From contig NZ_LMNX01000001.1 of the NCBI RefSeq assembly GCF_001423425.1, positions 454,970 to 518,969 on the forward strand: a stretch of DNA of 64,000 bases, given 5' to 3'. Below are positions 54,386-63,611 of the stretch, in pieces. The notes under the pieces are model-generated. The model saw nothing but the letters and a program-made list of their open reading frames with translations. It did not search any database and had not been told where the DNA came from. Both the position numbers and the translations under genes were made by a program. Every line of letters starts with the position of its first letter. Within the stretch, counting starts at the first letter, position 1. This DNA is from Rhizobium sp. Leaf306 (GTDB lineage: Bacteria; Pseudomonadota; Alphaproteobacteria; Rhizobiales; Rhizobiaceae).

Positions 54386-54709
54386 TAAGCGGAGAGAAGT
54401 CGAGCCGGCTACTGCTGCAGAGGAAGTACGGTTGCTTGTATCTCCCGATCTCCGGAACTTCGCTCGTCAACTGCTAAGCATCATCCTCGGGCTGTGAATG
54501 TAGTGCGCAGGAGGAGGCTCGAAGTCTGCCCCATGCTCATCCGCATACCGAATGCCATTGCCGCGAAGAACCGCCTTTCCAAAATGCTGCAAGCGCCCCT
54601 AAGCGAAAGTTGACCTGCGTCAATTGAGGGGGAAACTACGGAGCGTCTGGGAGCAACCTCTTAAGGCTGCACTCATATCTTCTTCATCAACGCAAGAAGA
54701 GAGGGCATC
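54386..54709. other. Gene-free region upstream of an unrecognised gene
   Basis: 324 bp with no credible open frame. It contains the FNR/FixK-like palindrome at 54610-54623 and a GAAGAGAGGG-type ribosome site just before the ATG at 54710. No other structure was identified. Confidence 0.5.
54610..54623. promoter_or_regulatory. FNR/FixK-type palindrome (anaerobox-like)
   Basis: TTGAC-CTGC-GTCAA, a perfect 5-bp inverted repeat with a 4-base spacer. It fits the TTGAY-N4-RTCAA pattern bound by FixK/FnrN/NNR-type Crp-Fnr regulators in rhizobia. It is 87 bp upstream of the gene at 54710. Prediction from pattern only. Confidence 0.4.
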
Positions 54710-55405
54710 ATGAGTGTAGCCAAGCTCCAGTACGGGGACCGTTTCGGTGACGACGTAAAGAAAATCTCGCGCACGGCGTTGTCCCCCTCAAGTTCTAGCG
54801 ATGCTGCGCTCCCATCAGCGAAATACACACGCTGGTTTCATGGCGAAGCGGGCGAGCCGGAACCGATGGCAACCTCAGCCAAAAAGTTTCGACGGCTCGC
54901 CGCAGACATGGTTCTTTCAGAAGTCATCGCTGTCACGAAGGAGAACCTGTCGATCCTCGGCGACGATGCCAATCACCTCTTCGCCTCTTCGCTTCCGACA
55001 GGGCACCGGATGCGCAAGGCAATTCGTGCGTCGATTCTGCAGTCTGTCCCGCATCTTGGAGCCTGCAAGTTCGGGGAAGTCGTAACCGAGCACGGCCCCA
55101 ACGCCATCGCCGTCACGCAGATGTTCATCGCGAATTTCGACGGCGAGATCAACACGTCCGCAGGCGGCACAGATCTTTACAAGCCGCGAAGCCAGGACTT
55201 CGACCAGATGTTCTTCGGCCTCCACGTACTCCTCGACCGCAATGGCAATTTTCTAGGCTTCAATCACCGGCTCGGCGAAAATGGTCTGGCCTTCCAGACC
55301 AAGAATATCTCCACTGCCCTCTACAATGTCGCATCGACAAGTACCGGATTGTCGCTTGAGGCTCTCCGGGAAAGAGCTGCCATCAATCGGGTTGTAAACC
55401 GGTAA
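54710..55405 (+). CDS. Unrecognised cytoplasmic protein
   Basis: 231 residues, no family recognised and no signal peptide. The first 55 residues are Ser-rich and probably disordered (SPSSSSDAALPS). The rest looks folded: AADMVLSEVIAVTKENLSIL, a central ITVMFIAN-like strand region (AIAVTQMFIANFDGEI), and FGLHVLLDRNGNFLGFNHRL. A good purine-rich ribosome site precedes the ATG. It is monocistronic, possibly under an FNR-type site. Confidence 0.65.
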   Translation: MSVAKLQYGDRFGDDVKKISRTALSPSSSSDAALPSAKYTRWFHGEAGEPEPMATSAKKFRRLAADMVLSEVIAVTKENLSILGDDANHLFASSLPTGHRMRKAIRASILQSVPHLGACKFGEVVTEHGPNAIAVTQMFIANFDGEINTSAGGTDLYKPRSQDFDQMFFGLHVLLDRNGNFLGFNHRLGENGLAFQTKNISTALYNVASTSTGLSLEALRERAAINRVVNR

Positions 55406-55669
55406 CCGAGAGCGTTTCCCAGCGAGAGTAAATCATCCTGCCGGCGCAGGATTTCGGACAGGCAAGGCGAAGGGCATATCTCTGGGTACGTCAAAGCCGA
55501 TCGGCTTTGATCCTGGCGAAAGGCTGCCCGGCCCATCGGGTTGGCTGGATCGGGAGGCCTGAGCGCCCGGCCGACTTGACCGTCGGATGTGGCTACGACG
55601 GGCGCCGACCGGGCAACCATCTGCAATCGTTCGAGCCAACAGAATGCTTCAACCTTGCCAAGAAACGCT

Positions 55670-56341
55670 CTAGGGCTTCTCTCTTTCCCGATGACCCATC
55701 TGCGTGGCGACGAGCTTTGCCACCAGGTGCACGAGGTTCTTGGCTTCGAACCGACCCTTCAGCTTGTCGATGCGATGCTCGATCGTTCTTGGCGAGAGGT
55801 GAAGGTCTTCGGCGATTTCCTTGGTCGTCTGCCCCTCGATCAGCAGCTGGATGATGTTGTCATCCGTCATGTCGGTCTTTGCTTCTTTCGACGGCGGAAT
55901 AAAGAACCGGCCTTCGACCAGACTGATACACCAGTTCGGCCTTCCCTCGCACTTTTGAGGAAGCAGCAGTCGCTCGTAGCCGATCCTGACCCCGAGAACC
56001 TTCGTTCTGACAAGCTCAAGCGTCGGGCGCCCGACCTGCAGACAGCGGGAATAGGTTGGGATGATGGCCTCATCGACGAAGCCTCGATCGAGATCCCGAA
56101 GGTTGGCATCGGGAAATTGCAGCCTCAATTGACCAAGCAAATGGCTCTTGAACCCGAAGTCCCTCACCCGCCGAAACCGCCAGTCATACGGGTCTTCGTC
56201 TCCCGTTGCGACAACGGACAGCGCCATCTTGATGGAGAGGCTGGAGACGAAGCTAGAATACACGCTTTCCGGGTCTGCCATCTCGCTCGACCGCAGCCAA
56301 ACATCGATAAGGCTTTGAGAGATTGTATTGAATGAACTCAT
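55670..56341 (-). CDS. LuxR-type transcriptional regulator
   Basis: 223 residues. The C-terminal helix-turn-helix at about 158-207 reads IIQLLIEGQTTKEIAEDLHL then SPRTIEHRIDKLKGRF, a clear GerE/LuxR domain. The N-terminal 145 residues (VYSSFVSSLSIKMALSVVA; WRFRRVRDFGFKSHL) do not show the conserved Trp/Tyr/Asp set of acyl-homoserine-lactone receptors and may be a PAS-like sensor. No sensor kinase is adjacent. Being next to capsule genes, it may control them (inference only). Confidence 0.83.
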   Translation of the reverse strand: MSSFNTISQSLIDVWLRSSEMADPESVYSSFVSSLSIKMALSVVATGDEDPYDWRFRRVRDFGFKSHLLGQLRLQFPDANLRDLDRGFVDEAIIPTYSRCLQVGRPTLELVRTKVLGVRIGYERLLLPQKCEGRPNWCISLVEGRFFIPPSKEAKTDMTDDNIIQLLIEGQTTKEIAEDLHLSPRTIEHRIDKLKGRFEAKNLVHLVAKLVATQMGHREREKP

Positions 56342-56745
56342 TAATGCGACACAAGAACCAATTTCTTCCTGTTCGCATATGCAACTCTCAAGGGTTTCAA
56401 AAGAATTACATTCGTCTAAAATAAACTACGTCGTCAGTTATGGAAAACACGGGAGACCACAGGATCTGAGGACCATATGCGGCCAGGCGCTTCTCGGTCA
56501 CTTGTTGGAGGGTTTGCACGAAACGTGCGTAGCACGGGAGCCCGGATTCCGGGCACGCCTTTCGCTCAACCTTGAGCTCTCGGGTCGGGAGGCCGCAGGG
56601 CCTCTCCGAACCGATGCATCTTTCGTCCGAAGAACGAACGTTGAAAGATCTTCTGTAAAGCAGTTCACTGACAAGCGCCGTGTGTGTCGCCTCGCTAGTC
56701 TCCGGCGCGCCCCAGTTGCCGCGGCGCGCCGAGTAATTTTCAGTT
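56342..56745. other. Gene-free region with small hairpins
   Basis: 404 bp between two minus-strand genes. A 149-codon plus-strand frame (56328-56777) is not credible: it starts inside luxR-type coding sequence and has no family character. Hairpins GCCCGG-ATT-CCGGGC (56540-56554) and GAGGCC-GCAG-GGCCTC (56589-56604) could end the oxidoreductase transcript. An AT-rich patch at about 56385-56450 is the likely promoter area of the LuxR-type gene. Confidence 0.5.
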
Positions 56746-58341
56746 CTACCAGCTTACCACCGCATTGGCGGCCGTGAGCTTTCTTCGCAGTATCTTGGTA
56801 TCGACTTTGCCGACATCGCCCTTGACTGCAAGGGCTGCTGCCGCGCCCGCAGCCTGCCCGAGCACCATGTAGGTCGGCTCGACGCGCACGGAAGTGTAGG
56901 CAACATGGCTAGTCGACAATGCGACTGGAACGAGCAGGTTCTTTACTTGGGTCGCCTTCGGCAACATGGCGCGGTAAGGAATTTCATAGGGGCCGCCAGA
57001 TGAAACGCTCTGCCGCGTGTCGTCGACTACGACACCATTGAGCACGGTGCGCAGCATGCCGTGCTGGTCCATGGAATAGTATCCCAAACCGATCGAGTCC
57101 GCGAATTTCGTTTTGTTGAGGATGTTGTTCTCCGTCAGCACGAATTGACCCACCAGCCGGCGTGCCTGACGGACGTAAACCTGATAGGGAAAATTGCCGT
57201 TATCGACGAACTCGTCGGCGCAGTATCCGAACTTTGCAGTTTCGTCACGGACAGCCTGCGGCAGGCGCGGATCAGTGCGGCCGAAATAGAAATACCCCAT
57301 GGTATAGGAACGTATCTTCTTCCTGATCTGTTCGCGCTGGGCTTCCGTTCCATTCACGTAAGCTGCCCCGAGGTGAAAGACATCGGTCGAGAACCAGGGG
57401 TTCGAGTTGACGTCATATTTGTCCAGCACGGTAGTACCGTTGCCGATGAAGTAGCGGGGCGATAGGCCCCGACCCGACGTCAACAACTCGTTGGTAAAAC
57501 GTGCAACGCCCTCATACTGCATAACATCGTAATCAGAAGGGCGCGAGAATGGCACCTGCTTAGCTGGGTTGTCGGTTACGCAGATGCGATAGTTATAGGC
57601 CATCAGATTGGTATCGGCCGATCCGACCGGTTTCTGCTTTTCGGTGATCACACCCGGAATCAGGCCGGTGGAAGGATTGCCTGGAACCACGTAGGGGTCG
57701 ATCGTAATGGCGGTGCCGTCACCGAGTTCCGGTTTTTCAAGCAATTGGGCGCCGGCATCCTTCTCCGCATATTGCGTGCGACTTTCGCGCCCGAGCACTG
57801 TGCTGACGCGCGCCTTAAACATCAGGTCGCCTTCATAACTGGCGTCGATAAACACGCTTCCGCAGAAATTGCGGCCGGACGTCATGGTAATTCGCTTGAT
57901 GAAGGTCGTCTTGACAGTGCTGAGGATGCGCTGGCCATAAACGACGTTGACCTTGGCACTTGCCAGAAGCGCCTTGAACGTCGCTTCAGCCCATTTCGAT
58001 TCGAAGTAGGTGCTTTCCGGCCCTGTCTGATTGTAGTGTTTAGCAGATCGGGCAAAAAACTCTTGAGCGATGCCGCCATAGACAATCCTCGCGCCCTGCC
58101 GCGGAGAGGCATCCGTCTTATTCAGGCCGCTCGACATCATGCCGCCAACATGCTGCGTCGGCTCCAGCAGGATGACAGATTTCTTCATTCGCCCCGCCTG
58201 GATCGCTGCCGCTATGCCGGCTGGCGTACCGCCATAGACGACGATATCGGCGGTCGCGCATTCGACAGCGAGCGTCTCCCGCGGCATCAAGCTGCCGAGG
58301 AGGACGAGTATCGATAAGGTGAGCTTAGTTTCCGCTTTCAT
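56746..58341 (-). CDS. Exported FAD-dependent oxidoreductase
   Basis: 531 residues. Signal peptide in the first 27 residues (TLSILVLLGSLMPRETLA), then a Rossmann start ADIVVYGGTPAGIAAAIQAG and VILLEPTQHVGGMMSSGL, the pattern of the FAD_oxidored (PF12831-type) family that includes xanthan-lyase-associated proteins. VFIDASYEGDLMFKARV and the late VEPTYMVLGQAAGAAAALA complete the FAD site. The substrate is unknown; the position beside capsule genes hints at carbohydrate. Start ATG 58341; it overlaps the upstream gene by 17 bp. Confidence 0.85.
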   Translation of the reverse strand: MKAETKLTLSILVLLGSLMPRETLAVECATADIVVYGGTPAGIAAAIQAGRMKKSVILLEPTQHVGGMMSSGLNKTDASPRQGARIVYGGIAQEFFARSAKHYNQTGPESTYFESKWAEATFKALLASAKVNVVYGQRILSTVKTTFIKRITMTSGRNFCGSVFIDASYEGDLMFKARVSTVLGRESRTQYAEKDAGAQLLEKPELGDGTAITIDPYVVPGNPSTGLIPGVITEKQKPVGSADTNLMAYNYRICVTDNPAKQVPFSRPSDYDVMQYEGVARFTNELLTSGRGLSPRYFIGNGTTVLDKYDVNSNPWFSTDVFHLGAAYVNGTEAQREQIRKKIRSYTMGYFYFGRTDPRLPQAVRDETAKFGYCADEFVDNGNFPYQVYVRQARRLVGQFVLTENNILNKTKFADSIGLGYYSMDQHGMLRTVLNGVVVDDTRQSVSSGGPYEIPYRAMLPKATQVKNLLVPVALSTSHVAYTSVRVEPTYMVLGQAAGAAAALAVKGDVGKVDTKILRRKLTAANAVVSW

Positions 58342-58879
58342 GGCTGTTCCCGTCCCCGTGTCGCACTTGGCCGTCATCCAGCCCGTGCCTTGCCCATATA
58401 CCCTGCCGATCGACCTTGGCGCTCAACTCGGCTACCAGATAATTCTTCACCACCGGCCGGCCGTTTTCTCCGAGTGCAGCAAAGCCGTAGCCGCCGGCAA
58501 TCAACGCCATCCCGAGATCGAATTTATCGTCGCCCAATTCAACGACGCAGATGACTGGCACGACACCGACATCGATAGCCTTATCGACTGCCCGGCATGT
58601 GACGCCAGCAGTCGAAAACAATGCGGCAAGCCGCGCGGTGGCAAGCACGCGGCACTCTTCCGTCCGCACGACGTCACCGTTCATCGCCCTGCCCTGCTCG
58701 CAGGGGCCAACGCCGTAAAGCTCGAATGTTCTGCCGCCTTCGACCCAACGGTGGCCGTCAAGAATGTGCGAAGGGCGCATTGTCCAGATATCGCTGGGGG
58801 ATGCGGCTTCGTTCGCCGCGGCAAGGGTGGCGTGAAAAAGACTGACCAGCGTCACGACGAACGGCAATCCAGTTCGCAT
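58325..58879 (-). CDS. Exported thermonuclease-fold (SNase-like) protein
   Basis: 184 residues. Signal peptide MRTGLPFVVTLVSLFHATLA ending near AAA. The body has DGHRWVEGGRTFELYGVGPC, then ALIAGGYGFAALGE and LSAKVDRQGIWA, which match the OB-fold order of staphylococcal-nuclease-like proteins. The segment that in SNase is RLLGIDxPE reads FELYGVGPCE here, so key Arg and Asp ligands are missing and activity is doubtful. Six Cys residues. ATG 58879 chosen for the signal peptide. Divergent from virB1. Confidence 0.65.
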   Translation of the reverse strand: MRTGLPFVVTLVSLFHATLAAANEAASPSDIWTMRPSHILDGHRWVEGGRTFELYGVGPCEQGRAMNGDVVRTEECRVLATARLAALFSTAGVTCRAVDKAIDVGVVPVICVVELGDDKFDLGMALIAGGYGFAALGENGRPVVKNYLVAELSAKVDRQGIWARHGLDDGQVRHGDGNSHESGN

Positions 58880-59047
58880 ACCCCTGCCTGCATCGTGTTT
58901 TGCCGGGAAATAATCGGCTTGATTCTGCACCCAGTCTATACACGAATAGCCGAGCAAAATTCAACTGTTGATAGTACAAGACTTCTGTTGACGGTGGTCT
59001 GGCTCGCTCAATAATTAGGAAGCGATATTCAGGGCGGGTGAGTTGCG

Positions 59048-59782
59048 GTGAAATCAAGCATGGTAGCGGTTGTCGCCGCCTTGAGCTTCTGGCCTTTAGA
59101 AGGCAGCGCCCGCGATGCGCGTCTGGCTTATGCCTCGCCTCAGACTTCCGGCAAGATTGAAGACCGAATTCGTCTTGCCTTCCTGCCGGAGGCAAATGCC
59201 GGCACGCAAGCGCATGTTATCAACTCGACCATCGAGTTGCCGGCAACTGTCGCTGAGCGCTGTGCTGCTGTGGATCCACAGCAAGTCAGCCTGATCGTTC
59301 GCAGCCTTGCTGCCGCCGAGGGCCTTGATCCAGATCTCGTCGATGCCGTTGCATGGGTGGAAAGCGGCTACGGTGCCAATTCCGGCCCCTCCTCCAGCGG
59401 CGCTCTCGGTATCATGCAGTTGATGCCGGCGACCGCAAAGGACCTTGGCCTTGTGGATCGCTGCAATGTCGAGCAAAATGTGCGCGCCGGCGTCCGGTAC
59501 ATGAAGCAGCTCTATACCGAATTCAAAGATCCGCTGCTGATGCTGGCGGCTTATAATGCCGGGCCGGCGAAGGTTCATGAAAAGAAGGGTATCCCCCTCT
59601 ACCGGGAGACAAGCGACTATATTGTTCGCGTGCTCAACCGCTGGAAATATTCGACCATGGTCGGGCAGCACGACCAGTCTATAGCCCAGGTCAAGCAGGT
59701 TCAGGAGCCCGCTAAGGACGAGGGTGACAGCAATAAAGCCGAGGTGGGCTGGAAGGACGGGCATGTCATTGAATTGCAGTAA
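59048..59782 (+). CDS. virB1: VirB1-like lytic transglycosylase
   Basis: 244 residues. Signal peptide within the first 22 residues, then an SLT/goose-lysozyme-type domain at about 82-210: LIVRSLAAAEGLDPDLVDAV, catalytic Glu105 in WVESGYGA, GALGIMQLMPATAKDLG and MLAAYNAGPAKV. Opens peptidoglycan for assembly of the type IV secretion channel. GTG 59048 is used; ATG 59060 is possible. Its end overlaps the virB2-like gene by 20 bp. Confidence 0.9.
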   Translation: MKSSMVAVVAALSFWPLEGSARDARLAYASPQTSGKIEDRIRLAFLPEANAGTQAHVINSTIELPATVAERCAAVDPQQVSLIVRSLAAAEGLDPDLVDAVAWVESGYGANSGPSSSGALGIMQLMPATAKDLGLVDRCNVEQNVRAGVRYMKQLYTEFKDPLLMLAAYNAGPAKVHEKKGIPLYRETSDYIVRVLNRWKYSTMVGQHDQSIAQVKQVQEPAKDEGDSNKAEVGWKDGHVIELQ

Positions 59783-60065
59783 GGCGCTCAGATCCGCCGT
59801 CGTGATTGGTCTGGTAGCCGCGATGCTTCCAACCCTTGCCTACGCGCAGGACGCCGCCCCGATCCAGGGAGCGCTGGATTGGCTGGTGTCTCTCCTGCAG
59901 GGCGCGATCGCCCGTTCCGTCGCCATCATCGCCGTCTGCTTTCTGGGCTTCCTCGCCATGACTGGTCGTCTGGTCTGGGGCCTGGCCGGATCGATCATCA
60001 TCGGCATCGCGCTCGTCTTCGGCGCGACGACGTTGGTCGATTCGCTGCGCTACGCGGTTCGCTAG
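59763..60065 (+). CDS. virB2: VirB2-like pilin
   Basis: 100 residues. A long signal peptide ending AYAQ-DAAP, then two hydrophobic helices (about 52-72 and 76-96) separated by a short polar loop (TGRLVWG), the VirB2/TrbC prepilin layout. It is followed at once by virB3 and virB4, which confirms the call. The overlap with virB1 indicates tight coupling. Confidence 0.87.
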   Translation: MSLNCSKALRSAVVIGLVAAMLPTLAYAQDAAPIQGALDWLVSLLQGAIARSVAIIAVCFLGFLAMTGRLVWGLAGSIIIGIALVFGATTLVDSLRYAVR

Positions 60066-60068
60066 CCC

Positions 60069-60362
60069 ATGGAGGACGATCTCCCAGCCGTCGAGCCGGT
60101 GAGCCTTGCCTTCACGAGGCCGCCGACGAAATGGGGCGTCCGCTATGAAATCTTCGCGCTGAACGGCATGATCGCGGTTGTGATTTTCATCGCCACCAGC
60201 AGCTTTCTCCTGCCCATCGTGCTTGCCTTCGTCATCCATCTGATGGCGATGTATCTCTGTCAGCGCGACCCATTCATCTTCCACATCCTCGAACGCCTGC
60301 TCGGCATGCGGCGCGCCATCCGCAACGCATCGTTTTGGGGCGGGCGGAGCTATTCGCCGTGA
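60069..60362 (+). CDS. virB3: VirB3-like inner-membrane protein
   Basis: 97 residues. N-terminal LAFTRPPTKWGVRYEIFALN is the typical VirB3 opening (TRPPxxxGV). One long or two short hydrophobic stretches follow (MIAVVIFIATSSFLLPIVLA), then HLMAMYLCQRDPFIFHIL. Part of the inner-membrane complex with VirB4. GTGA overlap with virB4. Confidence 0.88.
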   Translation: MEDDLPAVEPVSLAFTRPPTKWGVRYEIFALNGMIAVVIFIATSSFLLPIVLAFVIHLMAMYLCQRDPFIFHILERLLGMRRAIRNASFWGGRSYSP

Positions 60363-62749
60363 GCCTCAACGACAGCCTGAAGTTCGGGCGGCAGCGCCGC
60401 TATGAAATGGGGGTGAAGGAGCACATTCCCTATCTCAGGCATGTCAATGACCATGTCGTTTCGACAAAACTGGGATTTCTGGTTTCTGTCATAAAGCTGG
60501 AAGGACTGCCGTTCCAGACCATGGATCAGGCCGAGCTCAATGCCCGGATGCGCAACCGCAATAACAGCTTCCGGCTTCTCGGATCGTCGCGCTTCTCACT
60601 CTACACCACCGTTATTCGTCGCAAGAGTGCGGTTGCAATCGACGATGATTTCGACATGCCTTTCGCGGCCGAGCTCAATCGTCGCTATCGGGAGCATCTC
60701 AGCCAGAAGAACCTTTTCGTCAACGATATCTACCTCACGATCGTACGCCGCCATATGCTGGGCAAGATCGGCTGGGTTGACCGTGCTTTGTCCGCCTTCA
60801 GCCATGGCGCAGGCGAGAGCGAAAGCCGCACTGAGGCGCTGCGCGAGCTGGAAGAAGCAACGCTCGCCATGGTGCAGGACTTTGCCCCCTATGGCGCAAG
60901 GCGGCTCGGGGTCGCCGAACGGCGGGGCTCGGTGTTTTCGGAGCCGGCGGAATTTTTCGCCAAGATCGTCTCCGGCGGCGATCCGGTGGAAATGCCCCTT
61001 CCCCGCATGAGCCTAGCCGAGGCAATCCCGACCGCCCAGCTCCTGTTCGGGCGCAATGCGCTCGAAATCCGCGGCAGCGGGGAGATGCAGTCGAAGGTGG
61101 GCGCCATGGTGTCGATGAAGGAATACCCACCCTTCACGGCGCCGGGCGGGACGGACGGGCTGCTGCGCCTGCCCTACGAATTCATCCTGACACAGTCGTT
61201 TGCCATCGAAGACCGGGCTGCCGCCATGCAGATCATGCGCCGCGTCGGGAATCAGGTTGCCACCTCCGACGTCGGCGGCACGCAGATGGAAGCCTCCGTG
61301 CATCAGGGACTGGACAAGCTAGCGCAGGGCGAGGTCGTGTTCGGCTATCACCACATGTCAATTTGCGTCTTCGAAAGCTCGGTGTCGCGACTGAACCGCG
61401 CCGTGTCCGACGTGCAGTCCGAACTGTCGCGGATGAGCGTCGTGCCGGTGCGCGAAAGCCTCAACATGGAGCCGGCATTCTGGGCGCAGCTTCCGGGCAA
61501 CTTCAGCTATATCGCCCGGCGAGGGTTGATCTCGTCGGCGAATTTCGCAGGGCTTTTCTCCGGCCACAACTTTCCAAGCGGCGACACGCAAGGCCTGCAC
61601 TGGAAAAAGCCGATCGCGATCGTCGAAACCGCCAACCAAACTGCATATAATTTCAGCTTCCACGTCAACGATAGCGGCAACTTCACCATCGTCGGGCCGA
61701 CCGGCTCTGGCAAGACGGCGGCGATGGCCTTCCTGATGGCGCAGTCGATGCGCATCCGCCCGCGGCCGCGTTGCATCTATTTCGACAAGGATCGCGGCGC
61801 TGATATCTTTATCCGTGCGCTCGGCGGCCATTACGAGGTGCTGGAGCCCGGCACGCCCACGGGCTTTGCACCGCTGCAGATCGACGACACGCCCGCCAAC
61901 CGGGCGTTCGCGAACACGCTTCTATCCTATCTTTTGAACCCGACTGATGGCGCGCTGTCGGCCTCGGAGAAGATCGTCATCGCCGATGCCGTGGGACTGC
62001 TCTTTGAGTTTCCTCGCGAGCGCCGCAGCCTGAAGATGCTGACGGAAGTGCTGCGAGGTAGGTTGCAGCCGGGTGAAAACGATCTGGCGCGACGTCTCGA
62101 ACCTTGGCTCGACCCGGCAAACAAGGGATGGCTGTTCAACAATCCCGTCGATCGCCTGAATTTTTCCTCCCAGGTCATCGGCTTCGACATGACCAGCGTG
62201 CTGGACGACCCGGAAACGCGCACCGCAGCATTGATGTATCTGTTCCACCGCATCGAGGGCGTGTTGGACGGCACGCCGACGATGATATTCCTCGACGAGG
62301 GCTGGAAGCTTCTCGACGACGCCGTATTCCCGGGCTTCCTGCGCGATCTCCTGAAGACGATCCGCAAGAAGAACGGTATCGTCGGTTTCGGCACCCAGTC
62401 TGCGGCCGATATTGTCGAATCGAGCATTTCGTCGGCGATTATCGAACAGACCACATCCAACATCTTCCTGCCGAACGCCAAGGCGAGTGCGGCAGTCTAT
62501 CGCGATCACTTCCTGCTGTCGGCGAAGGAGTTCGATTTCATCAAGACGGCACCGCCGGAAAGCCGGGCAATGCTGGTCAAGCGCGCCAACGATTCCGTCG
62601 TCGTCAAGCTCGACCTTTCCTCGATGCCAGACCTGATGAAAGTCCTGTCCGGCCGCATCGAGACCGTGCGCGAATGCGAAGCACTGCGCGCCCGCTACGG
62701 CGACGATCCCGCCGAGTGGCTTTCGCGCTTCACTGAATACGATGCGTAG
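60359..62749 (+). CDS. virB4: VirB4-like type IV secretion ATPase
   Basis: 796 residues. N-terminal CagE/TrbE-VirB4 domain, then the motor: Walker A GPTGSGKT (446-453) and Walker B MIFLDEG with Asp646-Glu647, then FGTQSAADI (motif with Gln) and ESRAMLVKR. All ATPase residues are intact. Drives pilus assembly and substrate transfer at the inner membrane. The GTG at 60359, sharing 4 bases with the virB3 stop, is chosen over the earlier in-frame position at 60335, which would overlap virB3 more. Confidence 0.95.
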   Translation: MSLNDSLKFGRQRRYEMGVKEHIPYLRHVNDHVVSTKLGFLVSVIKLEGLPFQTMDQAELNARMRNRNNSFRLLGSSRFSLYTTVIRRKSAVAIDDDFDMPFAAELNRRYREHLSQKNLFVNDIYLTIVRRHMLGKIGWVDRALSAFSHGAGESESRTEALRELEEATLAMVQDFAPYGARRLGVAERRGSVFSEPAEFFAKIVSGGDPVEMPLPRMSLAEAIPTAQLLFGRNALEIRGSGEMQSKVGAMVSMKEYPPFTAPGGTDGLLRLPYEFILTQSFAIEDRAAAMQIMRRVGNQVATSDVGGTQMEASVHQGLDKLAQGEVVFGYHHMSICVFESSVSRLNRAVSDVQSELSRMSVVPVRESLNMEPAFWAQLPGNFSYIARRGLISSANFAGLFSGHNFPSGDTQGLHWKKPIAIVETANQTAYNFSFHVNDSGNFTIVGPTGSGKTAAMAFLMAQSMRIRPRPRCIYFDKDRGADIFIRALGGHYEVLEPGTPTGFAPLQIDDTPANRAFANTLLSYLLNPTDGALSASEKIVIADAVGLLFEFPRERRSLKMLTEVLRGRLQPGENDLARRLEPWLDPANKGWLFNNPVDRLNFSSQVIGFDMTSVLDDPETRTAALMYLFHRIEGVLDGTPTMIFLDEGWKLLDDAVFPGFLRDLLKTIRKKNGIVGFGTQSAADIVESSISSAIIEQTTSNIFLPNAKASAAVYRDHFLLSAKEFDFIKTAPPESRAMLVKRANDSVVVKLDLSSMPDLMKVLSGRIETVRECEALRARYGDDPAEWLSRFTEYDA

Positions 62750-62864
62750 ATACAATCAAACAAATGTGGATAACTGCGAAGGCAATCAGAGATTTAATGA
62801 CGGGCGGCATGCCGACATAGGCTATGGTTGGAGAGTATCTCCTCGAGAAATCCGCCAGGTCGTC

Positions 62865-63611
62865 ATGAGAGTGTGCGTGCTATCTTTTCTGCTGTCGGCA
62901 TCCGCTGCCAATGCCGCGGGGATGGCTGTACTGGATATCGAGAACTTGGCAGTCGCCCAGCAGAACGCGCGGCAGACTCGCGAAATCCTTGCAAACGACA
63001 AGGAACTGAACGCCAAGACTGACCAGATCGCAAAAGCGCTGACGGGATCGCGCGACGGCTCGCTCTCGCTGCCGCCCGATGGGCTCGGCCGTGGGGTCGC
63101 GATCGCTGGCGCGCCCTCCTTGGGGCAGTTTGTTCAGGAAGACCGGATGAACCTCGGTCGCATCAGCCCAGAAGCACGCCGCGCTGCGGCCTTCATGATC
63201 AACGGCCTGATGCTGGCTGTGACGCTTCAGCAGCAGGCGCGCATCGATGGCCGCACTGACGCCGTCAACCAAGTTCACAGAACCAGGGTTAGAGGAAGCG
63301 TTCTACTGGCAGCCCTTGGCGAGCAGGCCTCGCGCAATGCCGCGGTTCGCGAGCAACGGATATCGGGCGCCGCCATCGCCGTCGGTCGCTCCGAGGACAT
63401 CAAGGGCGCGGTGGACGAGAACACCCGAGTGGGACTGGAAACGACGCGTGCGGTCAACGAACTGATCGCCATGCAGGCTGTGGTTCTTTCCACGACAAGC
63501 AACGAGCTTGCCTCGGAGGCAAGCCGCTCGACAGAGGTCAAAAAGCTCCTCCAATACCGGGACGTCAATCCGTTCCGCACAATCGGCAGGGGCAGCAGCA
63601 ATGGCAACTAG
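62865..63611 (+). CDS. virB5: VirB5-like periplasmic pilus component
   Basis: 248 residues. Signal peptide MRVCVLSFLLSASAANA, then a helical body rich in Ala, Gln and Arg (IENLAVAQQNARQTREILAN; LMLAVTLQQQARIDGRTDA). This is the composition of VirB5/TrbF-like minor pilins, though sequence identity in the family is low, so the call rests strongly on position between virB4 and virB6. It follows a 115-bp gap. A longer frame to 62742 overlaps virB4 and is rejected. Confidence 0.78.
   Translation: MRVCVLSFLLSASAANAAGMAVLDIENLAVAQQNARQTREILANDKELNAKTDQIAKALTGSRDGSLSLPPDGLGRGVAIAGAPSLGQFVQEDRMNLGRISPEARRAAAFMINGLMLAVTLQQQARIDGRTDAVNQVHRTRVRGSVLLAALGEQASRNAAVREQRISGAAIAVGRSEDIKGAVDENTRVGLETTRAVNELIAMQAVVLSTTSNELASEASRSTEVKKLLQYRDVNPFRTIGRGSSNGN

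Noticed and set aside
56328..56777. 149-codon plus-strand frame between the oxidoreductase and LuxR-type genes
   Set aside because: Begins inside the LuxR-type gene, overlaps the end of the oxidoreductase gene and has low-complexity Arg-rich sequence.
62765..62773. Single DnaA box (TGTGGATAA) between virB4 and virB5
   Set aside because: One exact 9-mer is expected roughly by chance in 64 kb on two strands; unlike 20833-20852 it is not paired.
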